Below the pieces are notes generated by a model. That model was not told the origin of the DNA, did not search any database, and was given only the letters and a program-made list of their open reading frames with translations. Of a stretch of DNA of 64,000 bases, positions 1 to 10,862 are shown piece after piece. Position numbers and translations under genes: made by a program. This DNA comes from Sodalis ligni (lineage in GTDB: Bacteria; Pseudomonadota; Gammaproteobacteria; Enterobacterales; Enterobacteriaceae). Numbering within the stretch: position 1 is the first letter of the stretch; each line of letters begins with the position of its first letter. The stretch spans positions 1,488,337 through 1,552,336 of the forward strand of contig NZ_CP075169.1 in NCBI RefSeq assembly GCF_016865525.2, in the 5' to 3' direction.

Positions 1-514
1 GCTCAATCAGTTTTTCAATTCGCGTCAACGCCTGCCGGCAACGGGTGAGACGGCCTTCCAGGGCGGCGATTTCCTGTTGTAACTGATGTTGGCGGCCTCT
101 ATCGCCGCAGTTTTGCCGCAGGCTTTCCCGGTCACGGATAAGCGTCATCAACCGGCGCTCGTAATCCTGATGTTCCGCCAGCTTTACATAATCATCCACC
201 GGTGCGGCAACCGGCGCCTGCCTGCGGCGTAAATCCAGGGTGGCCAGTTCCCGCGCCAGGGCGGTCATTTGATCCACCAGCCGTTGGGCCAGCCAGGCAA
301 CCTGCTCGGTTCGTCCCTGTTGCGCCGTCTCGGTCAGGTGCTGCAGCGTCAGCCTGCATTCGGCCAGGTAATCCGCCAGTCCTGTGCCGCGGCTTTGAAA
401 TAGCTTATGATCAAAGCGAGACTGGGCTGCGTCATTATGGCCGGTGACCTCGATGCGGGTGGCCAGTGCATTGAGCTTTTCGCTTAACGCATTGATAAAT
501 TTGAGTGACTGCAC
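1..514 (-). CDS. priC: Primosomal replication protein N'' (PriC), 3' end beyond window
   Basis: Reading leftward from a GTG at 514 the frame stays open for 171 codons to the window edge. The protein starts MQSLKFINALSEKL and carries the PriC-type features RFDHKLFQ, the VAWLAQRLVDQ segment and the charged coiled C-terminal helix ending RCRQALTRIEKLIE. E. coli PriC is about 175 residues, so only the last few codons are missing. PriC binds SSB-coated forked DNA and loads DnaB during replication restart independently of PriA. An AGGT lies about 8 bases before the GTG. The neighbours (divergent apt-dnaX) match the E. coli order, except that ybaN, which lies between them in E. coli, is absent. Identification rests on family memory and synteny. 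Confidence 0.85.
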   Translation of the reverse strand, partial: MQSLKFINALSEKLNALATRIEVTGHNDAAQSRFDHKLFQSRGTGLADYLAECRLTLQHLTETAQQGRTEQVAWLAQRLVDQMTALARELATLDLRRRQAPVAAPVDDYVKLAEHQDYERRLMTLIRDRESLRQNCGDRGRQHQLQQEIAALEGRLTRCRQALTRIEKLIE

Positions 515-873
515 GCCGCTTACCTGTTATTGATTACCCATTTACCTTAAGACGCAATAATAACGCGCTCGCGCCGGTCATGCACGGTGTTAACAGCAAT
601 TCCCAGTAAGGGAAATGTTTTCAATGTAATGTAATTAAAGGCCAAGAGTGGCAGAATTACTGTGACCGCCGTGTTCCGTCCGGGTTGATGTGAAACAATA
701 AAAGACCAGATGGCGGTGCAACGGTATTGCAATTTTTTGCCGGTTTGCATAAATTTGAGCGCTTTCGTGCGCGGTATTTCCCGCCAGTCCATGATAGCCT
801 GAGTATTACTGTCGGCGGGCTGGTTTATATGTCCGCGCGGATTGTGATTTCAAAAGTTTCAGGCGCATATATT
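515..873. other. priC-apt intergenic region with a weak candidate promoter
   Basis: No convincing gene lies in these 359 bases, which occupy the place of ybaN in E. coli. A possible sigma70 promoter for apt on the plus strand is TTGCAA at 727-732 and TAAATT at 750-755 with a 17-base spacer; each hexamer matches consensus at four of six positions. The distance to the apt ATG (874) would give a leader of roughly 110 bases. Confidence 0.35.
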
Positions 874-1581
874 ATGACCGCGATGGACCTACAGCTAGAA
901 CGTATAAAAAATAGTATCAAAACAATCCCCGATTACCCTAAACCAGGCATTTTTTTTCGGGATATCACCAGCCTTCTGGAGCAGCCCGAGGCTTATGCCG
1001 CCAGTATTCGGCTGCTGGCCGATCGCTACCGGGACAAAGGGCTGACCAAAGTCGTCGGCACGGAGGCCCGCGGGTTCCTGTTCGGCGCTCCGGTGGCGCT
1101 GGCGCTGGGGTTGGGTTTTGTACCGGTCCGCAAGCCCGGCAAGCTTCCCCGCGAGACGCTGAGCGAAAGCTATGAGCTTGAGTACGGCGTGGATATGCTG
1201 GAAATCCATCAGGACGCTATCAAGCCGGGGGATAAAGTGCTGGTGGTGGATGATTTGCTGGCCACCGGCGGCACCATCGAGGCGACGGTTAAACTCATCC
1301 GCCGGCTGGGCGGCGAGGTCCATGACGCGGCGTTTGTGATTAACCTGGCGGATCTCGGCGGCGAAGAGCGTCTTAAGCGCATGGCGGTAGAGAGTTACAG
1401 TCTGGTGGTTTCCCCGGCCACTGATTCATTTACCCATCATCTTTCACGTTACAGCCGACACAGCTGTAACGTGAAAGATGATGGGTATATCAGCCTCGCG
1501 CTTCGGTGTGGGGCTGTGTTAGCATGGCCTCCTGTTCACCGACTTTTCGCGACCCATGAGCTATCAGGTTCTTGCCCGTAA
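874..1581 (+). CDS. apt: Adenine phosphoribosyltransferase, C-terminus displaced by a one-base frameshift
   Basis: Apt makes AMP from adenine and PRPP in purine salvage. The start ATG at 874 follows an AGG and gives [16 protein letters not shown], like known Apt. The flexible-loop region ([20 protein letters not shown]) and the PRPP-binding motif [13 protein letters not shown] (about residue 124-136) are intact. The literal frame runs on to 1581 and overlaps dnaX. However, the conserved ending F-P-G-H-stop lies one frame over at 1410-1424. Restoring a single base near 1408 gives 552 bases, that is 183 residues plus stop, the E. coli length. The extra tail read here is translated palindromic repeat and is not expected to be functional. 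The true end is probably 1424; the lost base may be a real mutation or a sequence error. Confidence 0.85.
   Translation: MTAMDLQLERIKNSIKTIPDYPKPGIFFRDITSLLEQPEAYAASIRLLADRYRDKGLTKVVGTEARGFLFGAPVALALGLGFVPVRKPGKLPRETLSESYELEYGVDMLEIHQDAIKPGDKVLVVDDLLATGGTIEATVKLIRRLGGEVHDAAFVINLADLGGEERLKRMAVESYSLVVSPATDSFTHHLSRYSRHSCNVKDDGYISLALRCGAVLAWPPVHRLFATHELSGSCP
1431..1487. repeat. Perfect 25-bp palindrome between apt and dnaX
   Basis: Left arm 1431-1455 and right arm 1463-1487 are exact reverse complements around the 7-base loop CGACACA. The right-arm end AACGTGAAAGATGATGGGTA recurs with one mismatch at 33268-33287, and a related element lies at 13518-13572. It begins 6 bases after the restored apt stop and ends 69 bases before dnaX, so it would form a strong hairpin in a shared apt-dnaX transcript. 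Confidence 0.85.
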
Positions 1582-3775
1582 ATGGCGTCCGCAGACGTTT
1601 TCAGATGTTGTAGGTCAGGAACATGTTCTGACGGCGCTCACCAACGGCCTTTCACTGGGCAGGATTCATCATGCGTATTTATTATCCGGCACCCGGGGGG
1701 TCGGCAAGACCACTATTGCCCGTTTGCTGGCGAAGGGGCTGAATTGCGAAACCGGGATTACTGCCACGCCGTGCGGCGTTTGCGATAACTGCCGAGAGAT
1801 TGAACAGGGACGATTCGTCGATCTTATCGAGATTGACGCGGCCTCACGCACCAAGGTGGAAGATACCCGCGATCTGCTGGATAATGTGCAATATGCTCCC
1901 GCCCGCGGCCGCTTTAAAGTCTATCTTATAGACGAAGTCCACATGCTGTCGCGGCACAGCTTCAACGCGCTGCTGAAAACGCTGGAAGAACCGCCGTCCC
2001 ACGTGAAGTTTCTTTTGGCCACCACCGACCCGCAAAAGCTGCCGGTGACCATATTATCCCGCTGCCTGCAGTTTCATCTAAAGGCGCTGGATATCGTACA
2101 GATTCGCGATCAGCTCGATCGTATCCTCCAGCGGGAGGGTATCGGCAGCGAGCCGCGGGCGCTCCAGCTTTTGGCCCGGGCCGCCGACGGCAGCATGCGC
2201 GATGCGCTGAGTTTGACCGATCAGGCCATCGCCATGGGCGGGGGGCAGGTGACCACCCGGACGGTCAGCGATATGCTGGGCACCCTGAATACCGAGCAGC
2301 CCCTGGCGCTGATAGAGGCGCTGGTGAAGGCGGACGGCAGCGCCATGATGGCGCAGCTGGCCCAGTGCGCCTCCCGCGGGGTTGACTGGGAAACGCTGCT
2401 GGTGGAAATGCTGACGCTGTTGCACCGCGTTGCCATGGGGCAGCTTTTGCCGGATGCCCTGTCGGATGAAGACGATGCCGTTATCCTGTCAAGATTGCGT
2501 GAGCTGGCGCGGCTGATCCCCCCCGCCGATTTGCAGCTTTATTACCAAACGCTGCTGGTGGGACGTAAAGAGCTGCCCTTCGCGCCCGATAGGCGGATGG
2601 GCGTTGAAATGACACTGCTGCGCGCACTGGCATTTCATCCCCGTCACCAGGCGTTTTCGCCGCCGGCGGAGCACTCTTCGGGCGATACATCGGCGAACCT
2701 GGATTATGGCGCTGACGAAACCGCTCCGGCAAACGCCGGACCAGAAGAACGCGCTCTTCCGAGCCCTATCCACCCTCGACCGGCGGAACGACAGGGCACG
2801 GTTCTCCCGCCGCGTTCGGGTAGGAACGAAACCAGCGCGCCGGCACAGTCGCATACAGGCGCACAGGACGCGCCGGCTTCCTCGTTGCCCCCTACGGATC
2901 CCAATGCTGTTTACCCGGCGCCAAGTTCTCGGGCCGAGGGTGATGCCGACTCGGCGGCCATGTTTGGGCCGGCGGAGCCGGACGCCGCCGCCGGGCCGGC
3001 TCCTGGGCCCGGAGCCGGCGATGAAGATCTTCCCGCGGCGGCTGATTTGCCGGAGAACACCGCCCAGCTACTGCAGGCCCGCACCGCGCTGATGCAACGC
3101 AGTGAGAGCCGCAAGCCAAAAAAAGCTGAACCGGCTTTGACGCCGGAGCGCCAGAAACCGGCGAACAGCGCATTGGAGCGTTTGGCGTCGGTCACTGAAC
3201 AGGCCCAGCAGCGTCAGCTCGGCGGACAAAAGGGACCTAAAGCGGACAAAGACGCCAAGCCGGAGGCCTACCGCTGGCGGGCCAGCGTTCAATCCGAGCC
3301 GGACGAACCGGTCACTACGCCAAAGGCGTTGCGTAACGCCCTCGAACATGAAAAAACGCCGGAGCTGGCCGCCCGGCTGGCGGCGGAATCGATGGAGCGC
3401 GATCCGTGGGCGGCGTTGGTGGACCGGCTGGCTCTGCCCAAGCTGGTGCAGCAGCTGGCGTTAAACGCCTTCCGGGAAGATTTGGCGCCGGGCAAGGTGT
3501 GTTTGCATCTGCGGTCGGGCCAGCAGCATTTGAATTCCGACATGGCCCAGGGCGCCATTGCCGAGGCCTTGAGCACAGAACTGGGCGCACCGGTTGAATT
3601 AAGCGTGGTGACGGACGATAATCCGGCGGTGCGTACGCCTCTGGAATGGCGGCAAGCTATCTATGAAGAAAAATTGATGCAGGCGCGTCAGGCAATTATC
3701 GAAGATAATAACATCCAGACGCTTCGGCGTTTTTTTGACGCCGAATTGGATGAAGACAGCATCCGTCCTGTTTAA
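1556..3775 (+). CDS. dnaX: DNA polymerase III subunits tau and gamma
   Basis: This is the ATPase of the clamp loader (gamma/tau complex), which loads the beta clamp and couples polymerase cores to DnaB. Visible are Walker A GTRGVGKT at 45-52, the zinc cysteines C64, C73, C76 and C79, the Walker B segment ending LIDEVHM near 130, and sensor SRC at 168-170. The C-terminal tau domain ends [14 protein letters not shown]. At 739 residues it is about 95 longer than E. coli tau (643); the surplus lies in a Pro/Ala-rich linker around residues 360-510. A programmed -1 frameshift signal makes the shorter gamma form. The ATG at 1556 gives [15 protein letters not shown], the standard start. It is followed by ybaB-recR as in E. 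coli. Confidence 0.97.
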   Translation: MSYQVLARKWRPQTFSDVVGQEHVLTALTNGLSLGRIHHAYLLSGTRGVGKTTIARLLAKGLNCETGITATPCGVCDNCREIEQGRFVDLIEIDAASRTKVEDTRDLLDNVQYAPARGRFKVYLIDEVHMLSRHSFNALLKTLEEPPSHVKFLLATTDPQKLPVTILSRCLQFHLKALDIVQIRDQLDRILQREGIGSEPRALQLLARAADGSMRDALSLTDQAIAMGGGQVTTRTVSDMLGTLNTEQPLALIEALVKADGSAMMAQLAQCASRGVDWETLLVEMLTLLHRVAMGQLLPDALSDEDDAVILSRLRELARLIPPADLQLYYQTLLVGRKELPFAPDRRMGVEMTLLRALAFHPRHQAFSPPAEHSSGDTSANLDYGADETAPANAGPEERALPSPIHPRPAERQGTVLPPRSGRNETSAPAQSHTGAQDAPASSLPPTDPNAVYPAPSSRAEGDADSAAMFGPAEPDAAAGPAPGPGAGDEDLPAAADLPENTAQLLQARTALMQRSESRKPKKAEPALTPERQKPANSALERLASVTEQAQQRQLGGQKGPKADKDAKPEAYRWRASVQSEPDEPVTTPKALRNALEHEKTPELAARLAAESMERDPWAALVDRLALPKLVQQLALNAFREDLAPGKVCLHLRSGQQHLNSDMAQGAIAEALSTELGAPVELSVVTDDNPAVRTPLEWRQAIYEEKLMQARQAIIEDNNIQTLRRFFDAELDEDSIRPV
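3118..3146 (+). promoter_or_regulatory. dnaX programmed -1 ribosomal frameshift site
   Basis: In the dnaX frame the codons CCA AAA AAA GCT contain the slippery heptamer A AAA AAA at 3118-3124. A -1 slip places AGC TGA next, ending the product at 3129 and giving a gamma subunit of about 524 residues. A hairpin follows (CCGGC 3131-3135, loop 3136-3141, GCCGG 3142-3146). This is the same arrangement as the E. coli A AAA AAG signal. A GAG-rich stretch about 10 bases upstream could act as the internal Shine-Dalgarno-like stimulator. Confidence 0.75.
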
Positions 3776-4161
<386 letters not shown>

Positions 4162-4162
<1 letters not shown>

Positions 4163-4767
4163 TGCAAACCAGCCCATTGCTTGAAGCGTTAATGGAAGCG
4201 TTGCGTTGCCTGCCGGGAGTGGGACCGAAATCGGCGCAGCGCATGGTTTTTCATTTATTGCAACGGGATCGCGGCGGCGGCATGCGGCTGGCGCAGTCCT
4301 TGACCCGCGCCATGTCGGAAATCGGCCAGTGCGCCGACTGCCGGACGTTTACCGAGCAGGATATCTGCACCATCTGCGCCAATCCTCGCCGTGCGCAGAG
4401 CCGGCAAATTTGCGTGGTGGAAAGTCCCGCGGATATTCACGCCATTGAACAGACCGGCCAATATGCCGGCCGCTATTTTGTGCTGATGGGGCATTTATCC
4501 CCGCTGGACGGTATCGGTCCGGAGGATATCGGCCTCGGCCGGCTGCAGGAGCGGCTGGCGGTTGAAAACATCGCTGAAGTGATACTTGCCACCAATCCCA
4601 CGGTGGAGGGGGAGGCCACCGCCAACTATATCGCCGAGATGTGCGCCCATCACAACGTACTGGCTAGTCGTATCGCCCACGGCGTACCCATGGGCGGCGA
4701 GTTGGAAATGGTTGACGGTACAACCCTTTCACACTCCCTGGCGGGCCGCCAACCCATCAAATTTTAA
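4162..4767 (+). CDS. recR: Recombination mediator protein RecR
   Basis: RecR works with RecF and RecO to load RecA on gapped DNA. The 201-residue protein has an N-terminal helix-hairpin-helix ([12 protein letters not shown], about 17-28), a four-cysteine zinc finger (C57, C60, C69, C72) and a Toprim domain beginning [14 protein letters not shown]. The closing segment contains the [16 protein letters not shown] signature. Length and ending match E. coli RecR (201). The start overlaps the ybaB stop. Confidence 0.97.
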
Positions 4768-4842
4768 GGCCGGGGCGGGGATTTTCCCCGCGCGTGCCGG
4801 CCTCTTCCTCGTTGAATCCGCCAACAATTTTCATTTTTTTGC

Positions 4843-4871
4843 CTTGAAATTCCTCTGAACCACCCCCATTT
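4843..4871 (+). promoter_or_regulatory. Sigma-32 (heat-shock) promoter of htpG
   Basis: The -35 element CTTGAAA (4843-4849) and -10 element CCCCCATTT (4863-4871) are separated by 13 bases, close to the RpoH consensus CTTGAAA / CCCCATnT. The site lies about 65 bases before the htpG ATG, which fits HtpG being a classic heat-shock gene. Confidence 0.8.
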
Positions 4872-4935
4872 GTTCTTCATCGTTGTACGCAAACCCGCCT
4901 GACTGACAGCTATTTGGATTGAGGTAAGTATAAGT

Positions 4936-6858
4936 ATGAAAGGACAAGAAACTCGCGGATTCCAATCTGAAGTAAAACAACTACTTCAGTTAATGATCCA
5001 CTCACTTTATTCCAATAAAGAAATCTTTATACGCGAACTGATCTCTAACGCCTCGGATGCGGCGGATAAGCTTCGTTTTCGCGCATTGTCGCAGCCCGAG
5101 CTCTATGAAGGCGACGGCGAACTTCGAGTCCGCCTGTCGTGCGATAAAGAGAAACGTACGCTGACCCTGAGTGATAACGGCATCGGCATGCGTCGGGACG
5201 AGGTTATCGACAACCTGGGCACCATCGCTAAATCCGGCACCAAGGCCTTTCTTGAGTCCATGGGTTCGGATCAGGTGAAGGACAGCCAGTTAATCGGCCA
5301 GTTCGGCGTCGGCTTCTATTCCGCCTTTATCGTGGCGGATAAAGTGACCGTGCGCACCCGCGCCGCCGGTGCTCCCGCCGAGGAAGGCGTGTTCTGGGAA
5401 TCCGCCGGTGAAGGGGATTACACCATTGCCGATATCACCAAACCTGAACGCGGCACTGAAATCACGCTGCATATGCGCGAGGGCGAGGATGAATTCCTGG
5501 ATGACTGGCGTTTGCGCAGCATCATCAGCAAATATTCCGACCATATCGCCCTGCCGGTGGAAATAGAAACCCGCAGCAAGCCGGAGAAAGAAGGGGACGC
5601 GGAGGATCAAGACGCGCAAGCCGCCGATGACGCCGCCGAAACCATTAGCTGGGAGAAGATCAATAAAGCCCAGGCGCTGTGGACCCGCAGCAAGGGCGAG
5701 ATAAGCGACGAAGAATACAAGGAATTCTACAAACACCTTTCCCATGATTACAGCGATCCGCTTATCTGGAGCCATAACCGGGTGGAGGGGAAGCAGGAAT
5801 ATACCAGCCTGCTGTATATTCCCGCCCAGGCCCCCTGGGATATGTGGAATCGCGATCACAAGCATGGCCTGAAGCTGTATGTGCAGCGGGTCTTTATCAT
5901 GGACGATGCCGAGCAGTTCATGCCGAATTATCTGCGATTCGTGAAGGGCCTGATTGATTCCAACGATCTGCCGCTGAACATCTCCCGCGAAATCCTGCAA
6001 GATAACCGCGTAACGCAAAACCTGAAAAGCGCCCTCACCAAACGCGCGCTGCAAATGCTGGAAAAGCTGGCCAAGGACGATCCGGAAAACTATCAGAAAT
6101 TCTGGGAACAGTTCGGCCTGGTGCTGAAAGAAGGTCCGGGGGAAGATACCGGCAATGGGGAAAGCATCGCCAAGCTGCTTCGTTTTGCCTCTACCCATAC
6201 CGACAGCTCTGCGCAAACCGTCTCGCTGCAGGACTATCTGGGCCGGATGGTGGAAGGTCAGGAAAAAATCTATTACCTCACCGCCGACAGCTATGCCGCC
6301 GCCAAGAGCAGTCCGCACCTGGAACTGCTGCGTAAAAAAGGCATCGAGGTGCTGCTGCTGTCCGATCGTATTGATGAATGGATGATGAGCTACCTGACGG
6401 AATTCGAGGGCAAGCCGTTCCAATCCATCAGTAAAACCGATGCGACGCTGGATAAACTGGCGGATGAAGAGACGCCGGAAGAGCGCAAAGACGCCGATAA
6501 AGCGCTGGAACCTTTTGTCAGCCGGGTGAAGACCCTGCTGGGAGATCGGGTCAAGGTCGTGCGCCTGACCCACCGTCTCACCGATACCCCGGCCATCGTG
6601 ACCACCGATGCCAACGACATGACCACCCAGATGGCGAAGCTGTTTGCCTCCGCCGGGCAGAAAGCCCCGGAAATCAAATATATATTTGAACTCAATCCGG
6701 AGCATGCGCTGGTCAAGCGTGCGGCTGATATCAATGATGAAAGCCATTTCGGTGAATGGATCGATCTGTTGCTGGATCAGGCGCTGCTGGCGGAGCGCGG
6801 CACGCTGGACGACCCGAACCAGTTTATCCGCCGCATGAATCAGCTGCTGGCCAAATAA
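4936..6858 (+). CDS. htpG: Chaperone protein HtpG (bacterial Hsp90)
   Basis: This ATP-dependent cytosolic chaperone matures and refolds clients with DnaK. The N-terminal GHKL ATPase has the helix [18 protein letters not shown], the DNGIGM loop (around residue 81) and the [11 protein letters not shown] lid motif (around 120). The middle domain carries [10 protein letters not shown] with its catalytic arginine, and the C-terminal dimerisation domain ends [11 protein letters not shown]. At 640 residues it is 16 longer than the E. coli protein. Most of the surplus is an acidic linker near residues 215-240 ([18 protein letters not shown]), between the first two domains. The start follows GAGGTAAGTATAAGT. 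A sigma-32 promoter lies upstream. Confidence 0.98.
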   Translation: MKGQETRGFQSEVKQLLQLMIHSLYSNKEIFIRELISNASDAADKLRFRALSQPELYEGDGELRVRLSCDKEKRTLTLSDNGIGMRRDEVIDNLGTIAKSGTKAFLESMGSDQVKDSQLIGQFGVGFYSAFIVADKVTVRTRAAGAPAEEGVFWESAGEGDYTIADITKPERGTEITLHMREGEDEFLDDWRLRSIISKYSDHIALPVEIETRSKPEKEGDAEDQDAQAADDAAETISWEKINKAQALWTRSKGEISDEEYKEFYKHLSHDYSDPLIWSHNRVEGKQEYTSLLYIPAQAPWDMWNRDHKHGLKLYVQRVFIMDDAEQFMPNYLRFVKGLIDSNDLPLNISREILQDNRVTQNLKSALTKRALQMLEKLAKDDPENYQKFWEQFGLVLKEGPGEDTGNGESIAKLLRFASTHTDSSAQTVSLQDYLGRMVEGQEKIYYLTADSYAAAKSSPHLELLRKKGIEVLLLSDRIDEWMMSYLTEFEGKPFQSISKTDATLDKLADEETPEERKDADKALEPFVSRVKTLLGDRVKVVRLTHRLTDTPAIVTTDANDMTTQMAKLFASAGQKAPEIKYIFELNPEHALVKRAADINDESHFGEWIDLLLDQALLAERGTLDDPNQFIRRMNQLLAK

Positions 6859-6899
6859 GCCGTTGGGGGCTGGGTAAAAGCCTTGCCCCGACCGGACGT

Positions 6900-6915
6900 T
6901 TTGTCAACAAGCTCA
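6900..6915. repeat. 16-mer TTTGTCAACAAGCTCA, copy 1
   Basis: An exact copy of this 16-mer occurs at 61317-61332, over 54 kb away. Both copies are next to a GGCCGGGC-type GC-rich stretch, so they look like parts of one interspersed repeat family. This copy lies between htpG and adk. Confidence 0.6.
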
Positions 6916-6934
6916 GGCCGGGCTTGCCCGGCCT
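6915..6934 (+). terminator. Hairpin downstream of htpG, possible terminator
   Basis: AGGCCGGGC (6915-6923) and GCCCGGCCT (6926-6934) form a perfect 9-bp GC-rich stem with a 2-base loop, 57 bases after the htpG stop. No T-tract follows directly, so intrinsic termination is uncertain. It abuts a 16-mer repeat at 6900-6915 that recurs at 61317-61332. Confidence 0.45.
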
Positions 6935-7054
6935 ATAATATGGACATTCACGTCGTTTTTTCACCCCCCCCCGTACCGGGCAAGATTCCTAAAGCGGCAT
7001 AAAACCGCTTCTCCCAGCCGCCATGCCTTGAGGAACGCTATACACTAGTGGTAA

Positions 7055-7753
<699 letters not shown>

Positions 7754-7770
7754 AAACCCACGCTCAAGTC

Positions 7771-7802
7771 GGGCGGGCCATTGGCTCGGCCCGCCCCCTT
7801 TT
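7771..7802 (+). terminator. Rho-independent terminator of adk
   Basis: GGGCGGGCC (7771-7779) pairs perfectly with GGCCCGCCC (7788-7796) around an 8-base loop and is followed by CC and four T. It lies 18 bases after the adk stop. Confidence 0.8.
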
Positions 7803-7938
7803 GCAACAATTGATAATCTTAGCCCGGATCATAAACACCCGCGCCGGTTTTTCGGCTACACTGTTTTATCGAAACCGCCGGGCTATTCCCATTGTATTAC
7901 AGGATGTTGGCGGCTAAACCTTAACTGGAGATAAGGTC

Positions 7939-8907
7939 ATGGAGCAGGAAAAAAACGCCGTCCTGATGGTTAATCTGGGCACTCCCGAGGCACCCACGCC
8001 CCAGGCGGTAAAACGATATCTGGCCGAGTTCCTCAGCGATCGGCGGGTAGTGGATACCCCGCGTCTTCTTTGGTGGCCGCTGCTGCACGGCGTGATACTG
8101 CCCTTTCGTTCCCCCCGGGTGGCGAAGCTGTATAACAGCGTCTGGATGGAAGAAGGGTCGCCGCTCATGGTGTATTGCAAGCGTCAGCAGACGGCGCTGG
8201 CGGCCGCCTTGCCCGATACCAAGGTGGAATTGGCCATGAGCTATGGCCGGCCCACGCTGCCGTCCGCCATTGAGCGCCTGTTGGCCGCGGGGGTAACCAA
8301 CCTGACAATTCTGCCGCTGTATCCGCAATATTCAAGTTCCACCAGCGCCGCCATCTGGGATGCCGTAGCCCGCATTTTAACCGGCTACCGCCGTTTGCCC
8401 GCGATCCGCTTTATTCGCGATTACGCCGAGCATCCCGCCTATATCGCGGCGCTGAAACAGAGCATTGAAGCTTCTTTCGCCCGGCTCGGACGCCCGGACC
8501 GGCTGGTTATCTCTTTCCACGGCATTCCCCAGCGCTATGCGCGTGAGGGGGATGACTATCCGCAGCGCTGCGAGGATACCCGCCGGGCTCTGGTGGCCGC
8601 GCTGGATTTTCCCCCGGAGCGGGTCATGATGACCTTCCAGTCCCGTTTCGGCCGCGATCCCTGGCTGATGCCGTTTACCGATCACAGTCTGCGGGATTTA
8701 CCGGCACAGGGGGTGAAACATGTGCAGGTGATCTGTCCGGGCTTTTCGTCGGACTGTTTGGAAACCCTGGAAGAGATTAATGTCCAGAATCGGGAAATCT
8801 TCACTCATGCCGGCGGTGAAACGTTCCATTATATTCCGGCCCTGAATGATAACCCCTCGCAGATTGCGCTGTTTCGGCAATTGGTGAGTGAACCAACGGA
8901 CAAATAA
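7939..8907 (+). CDS. hemH: Ferrochelatase
   Basis: HemH inserts ferrous iron into protoporphyrin IX, the last step of heme synthesis. The 322-residue protein (E. coli 320) opens with [20 protein letters not shown] and carries the catalytic-histidine motif [10 protein letters not shown] (near 192-201), [12 protein letters not shown] and the [15 protein letters not shown] signature. The start follows a GGAG. In E. coli aes and gsk follow; here the next gene is ybaL, convergent, 22 bases away. Confidence 0.97.
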   Translation: MEQEKNAVLMVNLGTPEAPTPQAVKRYLAEFLSDRRVVDTPRLLWWPLLHGVILPFRSPRVAKLYNSVWMEEGSPLMVYCKRQQTALAAALPDTKVELAMSYGRPTLPSAIERLLAAGVTNLTILPLYPQYSSSTSAAIWDAVARILTGYRRLPAIRFIRDYAEHPAYIAALKQSIEASFARLGRPDRLVISFHGIPQRYAREGDDYPQRCEDTRRALVAALDFPPERVMMTFQSRFGRDPWLMPFTDHSLRDLPAQGVKHVQVICPGFSSDCLETLEEINVQNREIFTHAGGETFHYIPALNDNPSQIALFRQLVSEPTDK

Positions 8908-8929
8908 GCCGCCCTTCGGCATCACGCCG

Positions 8930-10639
8930 TTAAAACGGCAGCGAACGCTGCCCCGGTACGCTGTCATCCGTCTGGGGTACCAGGGAGGTCTCAAGCTGCA
9001 GCAGGGAAATCATGCTATTGGCAATCTCCCGCTCACCCATGACCACCTGCGTTGCGCCGCGTTCGGTAATATAGGTCACTTCCTCATCATAATGCGCGCG
9101 GGCGACAATGTGCAGATCCGGCCGCTTGGCTCGGGCCATGGCGACAATTTGTCCGGCTTCAAAGCCGTTGGGAATCGTCAATAGCAGCCAGTGGGCGCAA
9201 TCCAGGCGCGCCAGCGAAAGAATCTCCGCCTTGGCGGCATTGCCCATGACCACATTAATCCCTTGCTCGCGCAGGGCGTCCACCCGGGGGCGGGCGTTCT
9301 CAACCACCACCATCGGCATGCCTGCCTGTGCCAGTTTGGCGCCGATAAGGCTACCCACCCGGCCATATCCCACCAGCAGCACGTGATGGCAGATTTCCAT
9401 GGGGGACTGGGGCTCTTCCCCCGGCTTTTGTTCCGCATATTGTTCTTCATCGGTCACATCCCGGGCCAGATAGCGCTCCAGCACGGCAAACATCAGCGGA
9501 TTAGTCATGATGGATAAAATCGCCCCCGCCAGCACCAGATTTTGTCCTTCCTGGGTCAGCATGCCCAGGGCGATGCCCAGTCCGGCGAGAATAAAGGCGA
9601 ATTCGCCGATTTGCGCCAGGCTGACGGAAATCGTCAGCGCGGTGCGGGTGGATAGGCCGAACAGCTTCACCAGAGCGAAAGCAGCCGCCGATTTACCCAG
9701 CAGGATAATGGCCAGCGTCGCCAGCACCGCTCCCGGTTCGTTGATAACGATGAGCGGGTCGAACAGCATGCCCACCGACACAAAAAACAGCACTGCGAAG
9801 GCATCCCGCAGAGGCAGGGTATCTTGGGCGGCGCGGTGGCTCAGTTCTGATTCGCTAAGCACCACGCCGGCGAAAAATGCCCCCAGGGCAAACGAAACGT
9901 CAAACAGCTTCACCGCGCCGAAAGCGATACCCAGGGCCATGGCCAGCACCGAAAGGGTAAACAGCTCCCGCGAGCCGGTACTGGCGCTTTTGGCCAGGAC
10001 CCAGGGCACTACCCGGCGGCCCACCACAATCATCAAGGTGATAAACGCCACCACCTTGCCGATGGTAATGGCCAGGTCTTGCCACGACAGCGCGCTGCTG
10101 CCTGCATCGCTGCCCAGCATATTGCCGTACGCCGGCAGTAATACCAGCGTCAGCACCATCACCAGATCTTCCACAATCAGCCAGCCGATGGCGATTTGTC
10201 CGCGCCGGCTATCGATGAGCTGCCGCTCCTCCAGCGCCCGCAGCAATACCACGGTGCTGGCGGTAGACAGGCACAGACCGAACACCAGGCCGTTGACCGG
10301 CGTCCAGTCCATCAAAGTGGAAAAAAGCATGCCCAGCAGGGTGGCTACGCCGATTTGGGCAATGGCGCCGGGGATGGCGATGGATTTTACCGCCATCAGA
10401 TCCTTGAAGGAAAAATGCAGCCCCACCCCGAACATCAGCAATATCACCCCCAGTTCTGCCAGTTCCGTCGCCAGGGAGGTGTCGGCGACGAATCCCGGCG
10501 TATGGGGACCCACGAGAACCCCGGCGGCGAGATAGCCCACCAGGGGGGAGATGCGAAAACGATTGGCAAGGATGCCTAGCAGAAAAGCCAGGACCAGGCC
10601 TCCGACAATGGTATTGATGAGTGGTGTGGCATGATGCAT
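8930..10639 (-). CDS. ybaL: YbaL/KefC-type cation:proton antiporter (CPA2) with RCK domain
   Basis: A CPA2 monovalent cation/proton antiporter family protein of 569 residues. About 12 membrane segments fill residues 1-390 (start MHHATPLINTIVGGLVLAFL, with LAAGVLVGPHTPG and a DVSFALGAFFAGVVLSESE motif). An RCK/TrkA-N nucleotide-binding domain follows from about 418 (HHVLLVGYGRVGSLIGAKLA). This is the layout of E. coli YbaL, a KefC/RosB relative. The physiological ion is not known from sequence. It is transcribed toward hemH. Confidence 0.93.
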   Translation of the reverse strand: MHHATPLINTIVGGLVLAFLLGILANRFRISPLVGYLAAGVLVGPHTPGFVADTSLATELAELGVILLMFGVGLHFSFKDLMAVKSIAIPGAIAQIGVATLLGMLFSTLMDWTPVNGLVFGLCLSTASTVVLLRALEERQLIDSRRGQIAIGWLIVEDLVMVLTLVLLPAYGNMLGSDAGSSALSWQDLAITIGKVVAFITLMIVVGRRVVPWVLAKSASTGSRELFTLSVLAMALGIAFGAVKLFDVSFALGAFFAGVVLSESELSHRAAQDTLPLRDAFAVLFFVSVGMLFDPLIVINEPGAVLATLAIILLGKSAAAFALVKLFGLSTRTALTISVSLAQIGEFAFILAGLGIALGMLTQEGQNLVLAGAILSIMTNPLMFAVLERYLARDVTDEEQYAEQKPGEEPQSPMEICHHVLLVGYGRVGSLIGAKLAQAGMPMVVVENARPRVDALREQGINVVMGNAAKAEILSLARLDCAHWLLLTIPNGFEAGQIVAMARAKRPDLHIVARAHYDEEVTYITERGATQVVMGEREIANSMISLLQLETSLVPQTDDSVPGQRSLPF

Positions 10640-10804
10640 CCCGACTCCTTGCCAAGAGGCGTTAGAAACAAAAACTTACATATTGAGTTTATGGCAAAGC
10701 CGGGGAGTTTGGGTAGGAATTTATGGCAAGACGGCAAAAAAAAGCTTTTACCGGGAAAAGGCTGTAAAGGTGTATTTCTTCCGATTTTATAATTTGCCAC
10801 CAAG

Positions 10805-10860
10805 GACTTCGGGGTAAAAGCGTTCCCCGCCGAACAATCTTCAGCGGGAAAGGAGGAGAT
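10805..10860 (-). terminator. Hairpin-rich stretch after fsr, possible terminator
   Basis: Read on the minus strand, TCCCGC and GCGGGGA bracket a loop downstream of the fsr stop and lead into CGCTTTT. The stem is short and the T-tract is only four bases, so this is a weak call. Confidence 0.3.
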
Positions 10861-10862
10861 TG

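Noticed and set aside
547..792. 81-codon minus-strand frame in the place of ybaN
   Set aside because: It does not resemble YbaN and has no hydrophobic pattern of that family.
5290..6747. Long minus-strand frame of 485 codons
   Set aside because: It lies wholly antisense to htpG and has no family features; it is a by-product of GC-rich codon use.
9507..10535. Plus-strand frame of 342 codons
   Set aside because: It is antisense to ybaL, which is well supported along its whole length.
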